In this document: in pieces, positions 8,392 to 17,149 of the stretch
Position numbering within the stretch: the first letter of the stretch is position 1
Layout of the letters: every line of letters begins with the position of its first letter
DNA from: an uncultured Ignavibacteria bacterium
GTDB lineage: Bacteria > Bacteroidota > Ignavibacteria > SZUA-365
Direction of reading: 5' to 3'
Assembly (NCBI GenBank): GCA_913061095.1
Contig: CAJXVM010000001.1
Span: 62,001 to 126,000 of the forward strand
Length of the DNA stretch: 64,000 bases
Position numbers and translations under genes: made by a program
Notes under the pieces: generated by a model
The model's database searches: none
What the model saw: only the letters and a program-made list of their open reading frames with translations
What the model was told of the DNA's origin: nothing

Positions 8392-9671
8392 CAGCGGGTC
8401 TCCGTATTGTCCTTGTGTATACCCAACCCGGAAAAGTAGGAAGCGAGGCGGTCAAACTCAACGGACTCCTGCGTGCCCTCGCGCATGTCTTTCACCTGTG
8501 CGGCGGCATCCTGCATTTCGCTATCACCGGCCAGCACGACGAATCGCGCGCCGAGCTTGTTCGCCTCGCGCATCTGCGCCTTGACGCTGCGCGCAGCATA
8601 GTCGATTTCCGTGGGGATGCCTGCCCGGCGCAACTCCATGGCTTTCATGAATGCCCACTGCCGGCTTTCATCGTCCATACCGACGATATACACAGCGGGT
8701 TCGGATGCGGGAAAGTCGTATCCGTTCTTCTCCATCACGATGAGCATGCGCTCGATGCCGGCCGCGAAACCCACGGCGGGAGTCGGCTTGCCGCCGAGCT
8801 GCTCGACGAGTCCGTCGTAGCGTCCCCCGCCGCCGAGTGCATCCTGCGATCCGAGATCGGTGCTCACGAATTCGAAAGCCGTCTTGGTGTAGTAATCCAA
8901 TCCGCGCACGAGCCGCGGATCCACTTCATACGAAATGCCGAGCTCATCGAGATACGCGAGCGTCCGCTCGAAATGTTCCCGGCACTCGTCAGTCAGGTAG
9001 TCGATGATGACGGGCGCATCGGCGGTCAGCTCCCGGTCGCGCGTATTCTTTGAGTCTAGCACGCGCATGGGATTGGTTTCGGTGCGCCGCTGGCTGTCTG
9101 GCGAGAGTTCGTCGTGCACGTCACGCAGGAATTCCTGCAGGGCTTCGCGGTACCGGGGACGGCAGACGGGATCGCCGACCGAGTTGATCTTGAGTGTGAA
9201 ATGAATGCCGAGGCGGCGGAAAATCTCCGCGGCCATTGCGATGATTTCCGCGTCGCAGGCGGGATTGTCCTGTCCGATAGACTCGAAGCCGAACTGATGG
9301 AACTGCCGGAAACGTCCTGCCTGGGGCCGCTCCTGGCGGAACATCGGTCCGATATAATACAGCTTGTTGAGTTGCGTCTGCTCCCCCATACTGTGCTGAA
9401 TGAACGAGCGGATCACCGGCGCGGTCATTTCGGGACGCAGGGTCAGGCTGCTGCCGCCCTTGTCCTCGAACGTGTACATCTCCTTGCCGACGATGTCGGT
9501 TTCCTCGCCGATGCCGCGTGCGAACACCGCGGTTTCCTCGAACACCGGCGTGCGGATTTCCCCGTAGCGGAATTCCTCCATCACCGTCCGGATGACATGC
9601 TCCACATGTAACCAGGCCGACGTGTCGGCGGGCAGGAGGTCTCGCGTTCCCTTGACTGACTTGTACGTCAT
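8391..9671 (-). CDS. hisS: Histidyl-tRNA synthetase
   Basis: A 426-residue class II aminoacyl-tRNA synthetase that charges tRNA-His in the cytoplasm. Motif 1 region (GTRDLLPADT at the start, then PVFEETAVFARGIGEETDIV), motif 2 (MFRQERPQAGRFRQFHQFG), the HisA motif RGLDYYTKTAFEF and motif 3 (GFAAGIERML) are in order, followed by the anticodon-binding domain. Length is standard. It is the first gene of a hisS / 137-aa / M16 run. The ptsN-like gene upstream is separated from it by a terminator hairpin (9704-9730). Confidence 0.97.
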   Translation of the reverse strand: MTYKSVKGTRDLLPADTSAWLHVEHVIRTVMEEFRYGEIRTPVFEETAVFARGIGEETDIVGKEMYTFEDKGGSSLTLRPEMTAPVIRSFIQHSMGEQTQLNKLYYIGPMFRQERPQAGRFRQFHQFGFESIGQDNPACDAEIIAMAAEIFRRLGIHFTLKINSVGDPVCRPRYREALQEFLRDVHDELSPDSQRRTETNPMRVLDSKNTRDRELTADAPVIIDYLTDECREHFERTLAYLDELGISYEVDPRLVRGLDYYTKTAFEFVSTDLGSQDALGGGGRYDGLVEQLGGKPTPAVGFAAGIERMLIVMEKNGYDFPASEPAVYIVGMDDESRQWAFMKAMELRRAGIPTEIDYAARSVKAQMREANKLGARFVVLAGDSEMQDAAAQVKDMREGTQESVEFDRLASYFSGLGIHKDNTETR

Positions 9672-9703
9672 GATGTCACCTTCGCGTGCGGTTCACGTGC
9701 ATG

Positions 9704-9730
9704 AAAAAGGCACGCCGCGGCATGCCTTTT
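9704..9730 (-). terminator. Rho-independent terminator after the PTS IIA gene
   Basis: AAAAGGCA (9705-9712) pairs with TGCCTTTT (9723-9730) around a GC-rich interior. Read on the - strand, the stem is followed by a T-run. It lies between the PTS IIA gene and hisS, both on the - strand, and should end the manC-like / IIA transcript. Confidence 0.75.
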
Positions 9731-9766
9731 CTGAAAGATCGTATGGAAAAGCGTCCGACGCATTGA

Positions 9767-10237
9767 TTACACGTCGAGGTAATTCATCTCCTCTTCCTTG
9801 AGGATCTGCAGGATCTCGGCGGAGCTTTCCGCCTTCAGCAGACGGCTGCGCAGTTCCTCCTTGTTCATCAGGCGGGAGATGCGGCTGAGCAGCTTGATAT
9901 GCGCACCGACGAGGCTGTCCTTGCCGATGAGAAGGAAGAGCAGACGGACGGGTTCATGATCGAGCGACTGGTAATCAATCGGGTTTTCCGTCACGCCGAA
10001 CGCGGCCACGATGTCGGTCACGGCATCGGTCTTCCCGTGCGGAATGGCGAAGCCCTTGCCGACGCCGGTGGACATGATTTTCTCCCGTTCGAAAATCGCC
10101 TGCCGCACTTTGTCGACATCCTTGATTTTCTGCGAGGATGCGGCAAGATCGATGATGGCGTTGATGACATCTTCCTTCGTCTCGCCGGGAATGTTGACCT
10201 TGATCAGGTCTTCGGTCAGTATGCTGGTAATCTTCAT
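9767..10237 (-). CDS. PTS EIIA protein, fructose/nitrogen type (PtsN-like)
   Basis: A 156-residue cytoplasmic phosphocarrier domain of the mannitol/fructose IIA family. The phosphorylated His sits in FAIPHGKT (near residue 67), preceded by EREKIMSTGVGKG and followed by the conserved helix with HIKLLSRISRL. No IIB or IIC domain is attached or adjacent, which favours a regulatory PtsN-type role over sugar uptake, though this is inference. It starts 42 nt after the nucleotidyltransferase fusion and is probably co-transcribed with it; a terminator follows. Confidence 0.88.
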   Translation of the reverse strand: MKITSILTEDLIKVNIPGETKEDVINAIIDLAASSQKIKDVDKVRQAIFEREKIMSTGVGKGFAIPHGKTDAVTDIVAAFGVTENPIDYQSLDHEPVRLLFLLIGKDSLVGAHIKLLSRISRLMNKEELRSRLLKAESSAEILQILKEEEMNYLDV

Positions 10238-10279
10238 ATGTGCGTCAGTCGTGTTTGCACTCGATTCAGTCTTTCAAAC

Positions 10280-12799
10280 TTACGCATTGTCGCGCCATTG
10301 AACAACTTTCTGTTCGTACTCGGAAGCGAGCGCGGCGGCATGATCAGCGTTTTCCGCCTCGACGATCACGGTGAAGATTTCATGCTCCTTGCTCGGAACG
10401 AGCAGCACCCAGGTGCGCGCATCGAGATGAATCTTGATGCCGTCGACGAGCGTACGCTCGAATCCCTTGGAGGCATGCATGGCATGACGCATCACGCGGC
10501 CCTTAGCCTGCCAGGGACAGTGCACGTCGAGCGACGCGCGCTCGAGTTTCGGCAGTGCGTCATCTGCCTCGCCGAGCGACCAGCCTGTTACGGCCATCAT
10601 TTCCATGATCTTCGCGACGCTGTACATAGCGTCCGCAGCAAAGAGGAACTCAGGGAAAATGAATCCGCCTCGCGTGCCGGCCACGAAGTCGATCTCCGGG
10701 TCCGAGAGCACGGCCTGCATCATACCGCCATGCGTGTTGGGCGTCCGGATAATTTCCACGCCGTAATCCTGCGCAACGATATCCATCTCGGCGGATGCGG
10801 AAACCGGACAGGCGATTTTCTTCGCGTCATTCCCCCGCACACGCCGGCTCTCGAGGAACATCCGCGTAATGATGGCGGGCACACGCTCCTCATCAATGAA
10901 ATTTCCGCGCTCATCGGCGAGAAACACTTTCTCAGCGCCCGCGTCGAGCAAAATGCCGAGCCTGCTCGAGAGCGACTGCACGATCCCGGAAATGTGATGG
11001 CACGCGGCAAGGAATTCCTCGCGTGTACGCGTGATCCGCGTGCGGTCGATATAGGCATTGAGCGACACGACCTCGGCCCCCAGTTTCCCGAGGATGTACG
11101 GAAAAATCGAGGACGCGATACCGTAGGAATAATCCACCACGACGCTGAATGCCTTCGAGGCCACGAGTTCATGATCGAGGGTGGAAAGGAAACGCTCGCG
11201 GTACGCCTCCGTCGTGCGCTCCGGGAAATACAGCGATCCGATGCTTTCGAAGCTCGCCCGCCGGAAATCCTCCGAGAAAAACTGCCGCTCGATGGCCTTG
11301 GTTCGTTTCGTGGGAAGATCCTGCCCGTCGGCATCGAAGAAAATGATGTCCATCGACCGCTTATCCAGCGGGGATTTCCGCACGTGGAAGCCCGCGGTAT
11401 ATTTGCCGCTGCGCAGCACCTGCCGCTGCAGTGGAATCGACGTCGTCTGCATATCCTGTACGTTGACGCCGGCCGACATCAGACCGCTCACGATCGTGCG
11501 CTTGATCATACGCGAGGCATTGTCGGGATCGCGGCTGGCAAGCACCTGCGCACCCTCGCCCATCACGGCGCCTACCGCCGTGCCGAGCTTGGCGGCGAAT
11601 TCCGGATTGATCTCGATGTTGGCCGAACCGGTGATGCGCGCGTCGGCGAATAGCTCGCGCAGCCACTTGTCCTCCCAGACCAGGCTCTTCGACAGCACGG
11701 CGCCGTCCTGCACGACCTTCTCTGGCCAGAGTTTGATGTTGGACAGCAGCGACGCGCCGTGCCCGATATTGCATTTGTCGCTGATGAACACGTTGTCCGA
11801 CACCGTGGCGTCAGCGTGAAGGATGCTGTCATACCCGACGACGGAATTCGAGATCTGCACGGACTCCTCGAGCGTGCAGCCGTCCCAGATAACGGAATTC
11901 AGCACCTCGACGCCATCGTGAATCGTCACATTGTTGCCGATCACCGAGTTGATGATTTTCGCGGTATCGGCGATGCGCGAGTTGCGTCCCACGACCGAGA
12001 AGCCATCCCATCCGTCGCGGTCCTGCGGCACGACGCTGTCCTCCCCCACGACCACGCCGTCCTGCCGCTCCCCGTCGAAGCGCACTTTCACCTCCTCGGT
12101 CACGCAGTCCATCGACGCCTCGTGATACTCGCCGAGATTCCCCACATCCCGCCAGTATCCCTCGGCGATGTATCCGCAGAGCTTTTTGCCTTCCTGCATC
12201 ATCGCCGGGAAGAGATTCTTCGAGAAATCGAAATCCTCCTTGTAGGGAATCATCTGCAGGATCTCGTTCTCGATAATGTAAATGCCCGTGTTGATCGTGT
12301 CGCTGAACACCTCGCCCCAGGTCGGCTTTTCGAGAAAACGCGTGATGTTGCCGTCCTCGTCGACGATGACCACGCCAAACTGCAGGGGATTCGCCACACG
12401 CGTGAGTACGAGTGTGGCATCGGCGTTCTGCTCTTCGTGGAAGCGAACGGCGTCGGTGAGATCGAAATCCGTCAGCACGTCGCCGCTGATGATCAGCACC
12501 CGGTCGTCGCCAATTTTTTCGAAGGCGTTGCGCACGCTGCCGGCCGTGCCGAAATCCGCCTCGGCCTGCATGTACTGCATGGTGATGCCGAACTGGCTCC
12601 CGTCTCCGAAGAAATTCCGGATGATATTGGGATGGTAGTACAGCAGCGAGATGATGTCGTGGAAGCCGTGCTGCTTGAGGAGATCGACGATATGGAGCAT
12701 CATGGGCCGGTTGACCATCGGCACCATGGGTTTGGGGATGTTGCAGGTCAGGGGACGAAGCCGCGTCCCGAATCCGCCCGCCATGATGACAGCTTTCAT
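10280..12799 (-). CDS. Sugar-phosphate nucleotidyltransferase fused to a degenerate phosphomannomutase
   Basis: An 839-residue fusion. Residues 1-230 are a nucleotidyltransferase (MAGGFGTRLRPLT, then NIPKPMVPMVNRPM) that should transfer a nucleotide to a hexose 1-phosphate. Residues 250-370 are left-handed beta-helix hexapeptides (INSVIGNNVTIHDGVEVLNS). Residues 380-839 follow the alpha-D-phosphohexomutase fold, but the phosphoserine loop, normally TASHNP, reads AGFHVRKSP (near residue 470) and the metal loop, normally DGDGDR, reads DAGAEKVFLADERG (near 618). The mutase half is thus probably not catalytic. The family is usually annotated mannose-1-phosphate guanylyltransferase; the sugar and nucleotide are not proven here. 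A PTS IIA gene follows. Confidence 0.88.
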   Translation of the reverse strand: MKAVIMAGGFGTRLRPLTCNIPKPMVPMVNRPMMLHIVDLLKQHGFHDIISLLYYHPNIIRNFFGDGSQFGITMQYMQAEADFGTAGSVRNAFEKIGDDRVLIISGDVLTDFDLTDAVRFHEEQNADATLVLTRVANPLQFGVVIVDEDGNITRFLEKPTWGEVFSDTINTGIYIIENEILQMIPYKEDFDFSKNLFPAMMQEGKKLCGYIAEGYWRDVGNLGEYHEASMDCVTEEVKVRFDGERQDGVVVGEDSVVPQDRDGWDGFSVVGRNSRIADTAKIINSVIGNNVTIHDGVEVLNSVIWDGCTLEESVQISNSVVGYDSILHADATVSDNVFISDKCNIGHGASLLSNIKLWPEKVVQDGAVLSKSLVWEDKWLRELFADARITGSANIEINPEFAAKLGTAVGAVMGEGAQVLASRDPDNASRMIKRTIVSGLMSAGVNVQDMQTTSIPLQRQVLRSGKYTAGFHVRKSPLDKRSMDIIFFDADGQDLPTKRTKAIERQFFSEDFRRASFESIGSLYFPERTTEAYRERFLSTLDHELVASKAFSVVVDYSYGIASSIFPYILGKLGAEVVSLNAYIDRTRITRTREEFLAACHHISGIVQSLSSRLGILLDAGAEKVFLADERGNFIDEERVPAIITRMFLESRRVRGNDAKKIACPVSASAEMDIVAQDYGVEIIRTPNTHGGMMQAVLSDPEIDFVAGTRGGFIFPEFLFAADAMYSVAKIMEMMAVTGWSLGEADDALPKLERASLDVHCPWQAKGRVMRHAMHASKGFERTLVDGIKIHLDARTWVLLVPSKEHEIFTVIVEAENADHAAALASEYEQKVVQWRDNA

Positions 12800-12842
12800 A
12801 GGGTCCGAGAAAGGATGATTGAGGATTCGCTATTGTTGAATC

Positions 12843-12871
12843 AACCTAAGAAAAACACTGTCCTCGTGCAA
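12843..12871 (-). promoter_or_regulatory. Putative promoter of the nucleotidyltransferase fusion gene
   Basis: On the - strand, TTGCAC (12871-12866) and TAGGTT (12848-12843) are 17 nt apart. They lie about 45 nt upstream of the ATG at 12799 in the only sizeable gap ahead of the gene. The -10 element is imperfect. Confidence 0.4.
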
Positions 12872-12960
12872 CTTAGCACGACTCCCTGCAGTGAGTTCTC
12901 TGTTAGAACGGCTGTGGCCCAGGGTTTCGGCTGCAGCCCCGGCGATGAAATCCATACCGG

Positions 12961-13446
12961 CTAGAACGGCTGCGGCGGGAGGTCGTAGAAATCCACGCTG
13001 ATATCCACGTCGCCCACGTAGCTTCCCGCGCCGAGATCGATCGGCGAGGGCTCCTCGACATTGCCGCTGCGCGTATACACGCCCACCACCTGCCAGTCGG
13101 CGAAGAGATCGTCGCCGTAGTTCTGCGCCACGACGACATACTGGAAGGCGCCGTTCAGCGATTCATCCTGCTGGGTGTAGACGATCTCCGTTTCCCCGTA
13201 CGGAAGTTCATCGGAATACACCGCTGTGCCGCCCAGCACTTCGGCGAGAATATCAGAAGGAGGATAGTTGCGGAATGCCACCACGCGCAGCTGGCGCACA
13301 CTGTCCTCCGGCGGCCACGCACCGTCGACGCGCACGGTCCCCCCGAAACCCGGATCGGAATCGGCGAGGGCGGGATCGAGTCCGTGGTCGCAGGACGCGA
13401 GCAGGATGCCGAGGACGGCGGCAAACAGCAGGCTGCGGATACGCAT
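12961..13446 (-). CDS. Hypothetical lipoprotein, 161 aa
   Basis: The N terminus is a short positive stretch plus hydrophobic core ending in the lipobox LASC (Cys near residue 19), so the product should be anchored to the outer or inner membrane. The mature part is acidic and beta-rich (GGTVRVDGAWPP, QLRVVAFRNYPP, VGDVDISVDFY), in the style of small transthyretin-like or carboxypeptidase-regulatory domains, and ends PPQPF. It starts 15 nt after metG and is probably co-transcribed. I recognise no specific function. Confidence 0.75.
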   Translation of the reverse strand: MRIRSLLFAAVLGILLASCDHGLDPALADSDPGFGGTVRVDGAWPPEDSVRQLRVVAFRNYPPSDILAEVLGGTAVYSDELPYGETEIVYTQQDESLNGAFQYVVVAQNYGDDLFADWQVVGVYTRSGNVEEPSPIDLGAGSYVGDVDISVDFYDLPPQPF

Positions 13447-13461
13447 CGACGTTCCTTTCCG

Positions 13462-15513
13462 CTACTTGACCTGGGCGCCGTCGGGGAGGTCCGACAGCGG
13501 CGTGAGAATGACCGGACCGGTATCCTCGGTCGAACCGGCGAGCAGCATGCCCTGCGATTCGAGCCCGAAAAGCTTCGCCGGCTTGAGATTCGCCACGATG
13601 ACGATCGTTTTTCCGACCAGGTCCTCGGGCTTGTACTGCTTGGCGATGCCCGCGACGATCTGCCGCTGTTCGGAGCCGATATCGACGATGATGCGGATCA
13701 GCTTGTTGGATTTCGGGACCTTCTCCGCTTCGCGGATGGTGCCCGTGCGCAGGTCGAGGCGCATGAAATCCTCGATGGTGATCTCCGGCTTGAGCGGAGG
13801 ATAGGTGCGTTCCTCCTCCTCGTCCCCGGCGGCCATCGCGCCGAGTTTCGCCGTCTCGGCCTCCACCGTCTTGTCGTCGATCTTGTCGAAGAGCAGCACC
13901 TTCTCGCCGAGTTTGTGTCCGGCGGGCAGTCGGTATTCGGCCGGACCATCCCATCGCAGCGGCGCATCGTCTGGCAGCGCCAGAAAATGGCGCAGCTTCT
14001 CCGCGGTGAATGGCAGCACCGGCTCGATGAACACGCTCAGTGCGTAGATCGCCTGCAGGCTGCAGTTGAGCGTCGTGGCGCAGACCGCGGGATCGCTTTT
14101 GACCGTCTTCCACGGTTCGCGATCGTTGAAATACTTGTTCGCCGCGCGCGCCAGGTTCATCGTGCTGACCACCGCGTCGCGGAAACGGTAGCGCTCGTAG
14201 TTCGCGGACACCATTTCAGCGGTTTTCGCGAATTCCGCGAGAAAGGCCTCGTCGGTTTCGTCGAGCACGCCGGACTCCGGCACGGCTCCGTCGAAATGCT
14301 TGCCGGTGAAATGCGCCGTGCGGTTGACGAAATTGCCGAGGATGTCAGCCAGCTCGTTGTTGTTGCGTGCCTGGAAATCCTTCCAGTAGAAATCGCTGTC
14401 GCGCGTTTCGGGCATGTTCATCGCGAGCGTGTAGCGCAGCGGATCGGCGGGATACTCGTCGAGGAATTCCTTGAGTTCGATAGACCAGTTCTGGCTTTTC
14501 GAGAACTTCTTTCCCTCGAGATTGAGAAACTCGTTGGCGGGCACGTTGTCGGGCAGCACGTAGCCGCCGTGCGCCATGAGCATGGCGGGAAACATCAGGC
14601 AGTGAAAGACGATATTGTCCTTGCCGATGAACGCGACATACTTCGTATCCTCGCTGCACCAGTACTCCTTCCAGCGATCCGGCGTGCCCTCGCGCGCGGC
14701 CCATTCCTTCGTGGAGGAAATGTATCCCAGCACCGCCTCGAACCACACGTAAAGCACCTTGCCCTCCTCCTCCCCGGGCACCTGCACGCCCCAGGTCAGA
14801 TCGCGGGAAATGGGACGGTCGCTGAGCTTCGCCTTGAGCCAGGAGCGCACCTGCTGCAGGACATTGTCTTTCCAGTCCTTCTCATGCGATGCGACATACT
14901 CCTCGAGTTTCTCCTGGAAGTCGCCCAGCGGAAAGTGCCAGTGCTGGGCCTCCTTCACGATGGGATCGGCATCGCTGAGCAGGCTGCGGGGATGAATCAG
15001 CTCGGTCTGGTCATAATACTTGCTGCAATTTTCGCACTGATCGCCGTAGGCGCGCTCGTAGCCGCAGTGGGGACAGGTGCCGACGACGAAACGGTCGGGC
15101 AGGAACATCCGCGCCTCGGGATCATAGAGCTGCTTCTCAGAACTGCGCGTGAGCAGATCCCGTTCGCGGAAGTCGGCAAACCACTCCTGCGCCGTCTCGT
15201 GATGCACCGGCAGCGACGTGCGCGAGTAATTGTCGAAACTGATGCCCACGCGCTCGAAGGCTGACTTGTTCATTTCGTGATAGCGGTCAATGATCTCCTT
15301 CGGCGTCACGCCTTCGTTCTTCGAGGAAATGAGAATGCTGACGCCGTGCTCATCCGAGCCGCAGATATACAGCACGTCGCGTCCTCTCAGACGCTGGTAG
15401 CGCACGTACATGTCCGCCGGGAGATACGCTCCCGCAAGGTGACCGAAATGAATCGCGCCGTTGGCATACGGCAGCGCCGAAGTGACGAGAATGCGTTTCT
15501 GCTCCATGATCAT
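13462..15513 (-). CDS. metG: Methionyl-tRNA synthetase
   Basis: A 683-residue class I synthetase charging tRNA-Met. Seen: the HIGH-type motif IHFGH in the first 25 residues, the zinc knuckle pair CPHCGYERAYGDQCENC near residue 145, the KMSKS-type loop KFSKS near 330, and the anticodon-binding helical domain. A C-terminal EMAP/Trbp111 tRNA-binding domain (FMRLDLRTGTIREAEKVP) ends the protein, as in dimeric MetG. Either of two close ATG codons (15513 or 15507) could start it. A well-formed promoter lies upstream at 15567-15595. Confidence 0.97.
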   Translation of the reverse strand: MIMEQKRILVTSALPYANGAIHFGHLAGAYLPADMYVRYQRLRGRDVLYICGSDEHGVSILISSKNEGVTPKEIIDRYHEMNKSAFERVGISFDNYSRTSLPVHHETAQEWFADFRERDLLTRSSEKQLYDPEARMFLPDRFVVGTCPHCGYERAYGDQCENCSKYYDQTELIHPRSLLSDADPIVKEAQHWHFPLGDFQEKLEEYVASHEKDWKDNVLQQVRSWLKAKLSDRPISRDLTWGVQVPGEEEGKVLYVWFEAVLGYISSTKEWAAREGTPDRWKEYWCSEDTKYVAFIGKDNIVFHCLMFPAMLMAHGGYVLPDNVPANEFLNLEGKKFSKSQNWSIELKEFLDEYPADPLRYTLAMNMPETRDSDFYWKDFQARNNNELADILGNFVNRTAHFTGKHFDGAVPESGVLDETDEAFLAEFAKTAEMVSANYERYRFRDAVVSTMNLARAANKYFNDREPWKTVKSDPAVCATTLNCSLQAIYALSVFIEPVLPFTAEKLRHFLALPDDAPLRWDGPAEYRLPAGHKLGEKVLLFDKIDDKTVEAETAKLGAMAAGDEEEERTYPPLKPEITIEDFMRLDLRTGTIREAEKVPKSNKLIRIIVDIGSEQRQIVAGIAKQYKPEDLVGKTIVIVANLKPAKLFGLESQGMLLAGSTEDTGPVILTPLSDLPDGAQVK

Positions 15514-15851
15514 CCGCTGATGTCGAAAACCCTGATGAGCGGCCCTAGCCGCTGTGTTGAATGTTCATTATAGGAAAATCAGGCGGATGGAGCAATATGA
15601 ACGGAAGAGCGATGGCTCACAATCCAACTGCCTCCCTGGCGGGAGTGACTACCCAATTGATTGAATTCAGGCTCCTGAGCATGCTTCCAGCATGAAAACA
15701 AGAATTTTAAGGTGAGTTAAAATATTTTTTAGTATATGTTAAAACTGTGCGGAGAAGAATGCTCCGCCGAAAAACCAGCCATTTTGGTAAAATTGGGGCA
15801 TGTGGATGATGAATTAAACCGCGCTCGGGCAGTACTGTCAAAGAGAGGACG
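15514..15851. other. Gene-free divergent spacer between metG and an ECF sigma operon
   Basis: This 338-nt spacer has no supported gene. It holds the metG promoter (15567-15595, - strand), a small AGCGGC/GCCGCT hairpin in the metG leader (15538-15553), a CATGCT/AGCATG hairpin near 15680, a markedly AT-rich block (about 15700-15745) and a GCGGAG/CTCCGC hairpin near 15750. The AT-rich block is the likely promoter region of the sigma operon, but I cannot name its elements. Confidence 0.6.
15567..15595 (-). promoter_or_regulatory. Promoter of metG
   Basis: Reading the - strand, TTGCTC (15595-15590) is followed after exactly 17 nt by a consensus TATAAT (15572-15567), about 55 nt upstream of the metG start. 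This is the best classical -35/-10 pair in the window. Confidence 0.65.
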
Positions 15852-16463
15852 ATGTACCGCAGCAACTCCATAGCGTCGGATACGCGGCCGGAAATTCGTA
15901 GGTTTGCTTCCATGAAGCAGGAACAGAGCGAAGAGGATCTGGTCGCGGCCAGCCGCAACGGCGACCGCGCCGCGTTCAGCCGGCTCGTGCGCATGCATCA
16001 GGAGCGCGTGTACTGGGTCGTGCGGCGCATGGTCGGCGATCATGACGACGCGCTGGATCTCGCGCAGGAGGTCTTCATACGGGCCTACGAGAAACTCGAC
16101 CGCTTCCGCGGCGATGCGCGCTTTTTCACCTGGCTGTACCGCATCGCGATGAACATGACGCTCAATCACCTGCGCCGCGCGAAACTGCGTTCCTTCCTTC
16201 CGCTCGCGGATCACGGGGATGCGGTCGAGGAACACGATCCCGGTCCGGCCGAGCAGCTCGAATCCGAGCAGCTGCGCGAACTGATCACCGACGCGATCGA
16301 AACCCTGCCGGAAAAACAGCGCGCGGTCTTCGTCCTGCGCTATTTCGAGGAATTGCCATACGAGGAAATTTCGACTATTCTGCATACATCCACAGGAGGC
16401 CTGAAGGCGAACTATCATCACGCCGTCAGGAAAATCGAACATCATGTCAAAGCACATCTGTAA
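15852..16463 (+). CDS. ECF-family RNA polymerase sigma factor
   Basis: A 203-residue sigma-70 family factor of the extracytoplasmic type. Region 2 runs through SRNGDRAAFSRLVRMHQE and DLAQEVFIRAYEKLDRFRGDARFFTWLYRIAMN; region 4 is LPEKQRAVFVLRYFEELPYEEIST with the helix-turn-helix. I chose 15852 because AGAGAGGA lies just upstream; the later ATG at 15912 has no ribosome site. The stop is read through by the start of the anti-sigma gene (20-nt overlap), so both are made together. The partner anti-sigma and a CpxP-like protein downstream suggest an envelope stress response. Confidence 0.93.
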   Translation: MYRSNSIASDTRPEIRRFASMKQEQSEEDLVAASRNGDRAAFSRLVRMHQERVYWVVRRMVGDHDDALDLAQEVFIRAYEKLDRFRGDARFFTWLYRIAMNMTLNHLRRAKLRSFLPLADHGDAVEEHDPGPAEQLESEQLRELITDAIETLPEKQRAVFVLRYFEELPYEEISTILHTSTGGLKANYHHAVRKIEHHVKAHL

Positions 16464-17142
16464 CAATATCCGGCAGCAGCTGCCCGACTATCTGGACGGG
16501 AAGCTCGGCGAGCGCGAGGCGGAGCGCATGCGCACGCATCTCACAGACTGCGCATCCTGCTGCGCGGAGGCCGCACGGCTGCGTCCGCTGATGCAGGACC
16601 TCCTCCCCGCCGCCCGCGAAGGGTCCGCCGACGTCGACTGGGGACGCTTCCTCGCGGACGTGAACGAGGGCATCGACGCGCGCGGGACGCAGAAAAAATC
16701 CGCATTCGGCGTGCACCCGGGCTTTGCGCTCGTCGCCGCCACGGTCGTGTTCGCGCTTATCGCGGTGTGGATGCTGCTTCGTCCGTTCTCGGGAAACAAC
16801 GCCAGCGATCCCCTGCTCGCCGAGGATCTCTTCGATGCGCGGGAAATCGAAACACTGACATCCCTTACCGGGGACGCGGCGACCGACCTCCCGGGATCCG
16901 TGACCGATGCTTCCCTCCCGCCCTCTTCCCTCACCGTCATCAGTGAGGAAATCACGGATGTCGCGGACGATGAACTGCTCGAGATCGCCGACGCGCAGAT
17001 CGTTGACGCGCTCGGTGAGGACGAGGCCGTCACGGCGGGCATGGATTATCTCTCAGACGCGCAGTTGCTCGAATCGCTTTCCGAAGACGACGTAACCCTG
17101 ATCGCATCACTTCTTGAATCCGAAAATTTCATGACTGAATGA
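16444..17142 (+). CDS. Anti-sigma factor with zinc-finger (zf-HC2) domain
   Basis: A 232-residue single-pass membrane protein. The N-terminal cytoplasmic domain has the ZAS pattern with His and Cys ligands (RTHLTDCASCCAEA, residues 31-44), which in this family holds the sigma factor inactive. One transmembrane segment (GFALVAATVVFALIAVWMLL) begins near residue 93, and the periplasmic tail is very acidic with repeated D/E-L-L-E segments. The gene overlaps the sigma gene by 20 nt. It is the expected antagonist of the factor at 15852. Confidence 0.88.
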   Translation: MSKHICNNIRQQLPDYLDGKLGEREAERMRTHLTDCASCCAEAARLRPLMQDLLPAAREGSADVDWGRFLADVNEGIDARGTQKKSAFGVHPGFALVAATVVFALIAVWMLLRPFSGNNASDPLLAEDLFDAREIETLTSLTGDAATDLPGSVTDASLPPSSLTVISEEITDVADDELLEIADAQIVDALGEDEAVTAGMDYLSDAQLLESLSEDDVTLIASLLESENFMTE

Positions 17143-17149
17143 GGTCATC

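Noticed and set aside
9899-11653. 584-aa and 401-aa open frames on the + strand (9899-11653 and 11759-12964)
   Set aside because: Antisense to the PTS IIA gene and the nucleotidyltransferase fusion; biased composition and no domains.
13384-15264. 626-aa open frame on the + strand
   Set aside because: Antisense to metG, with no recognisable motif; metG is certain.
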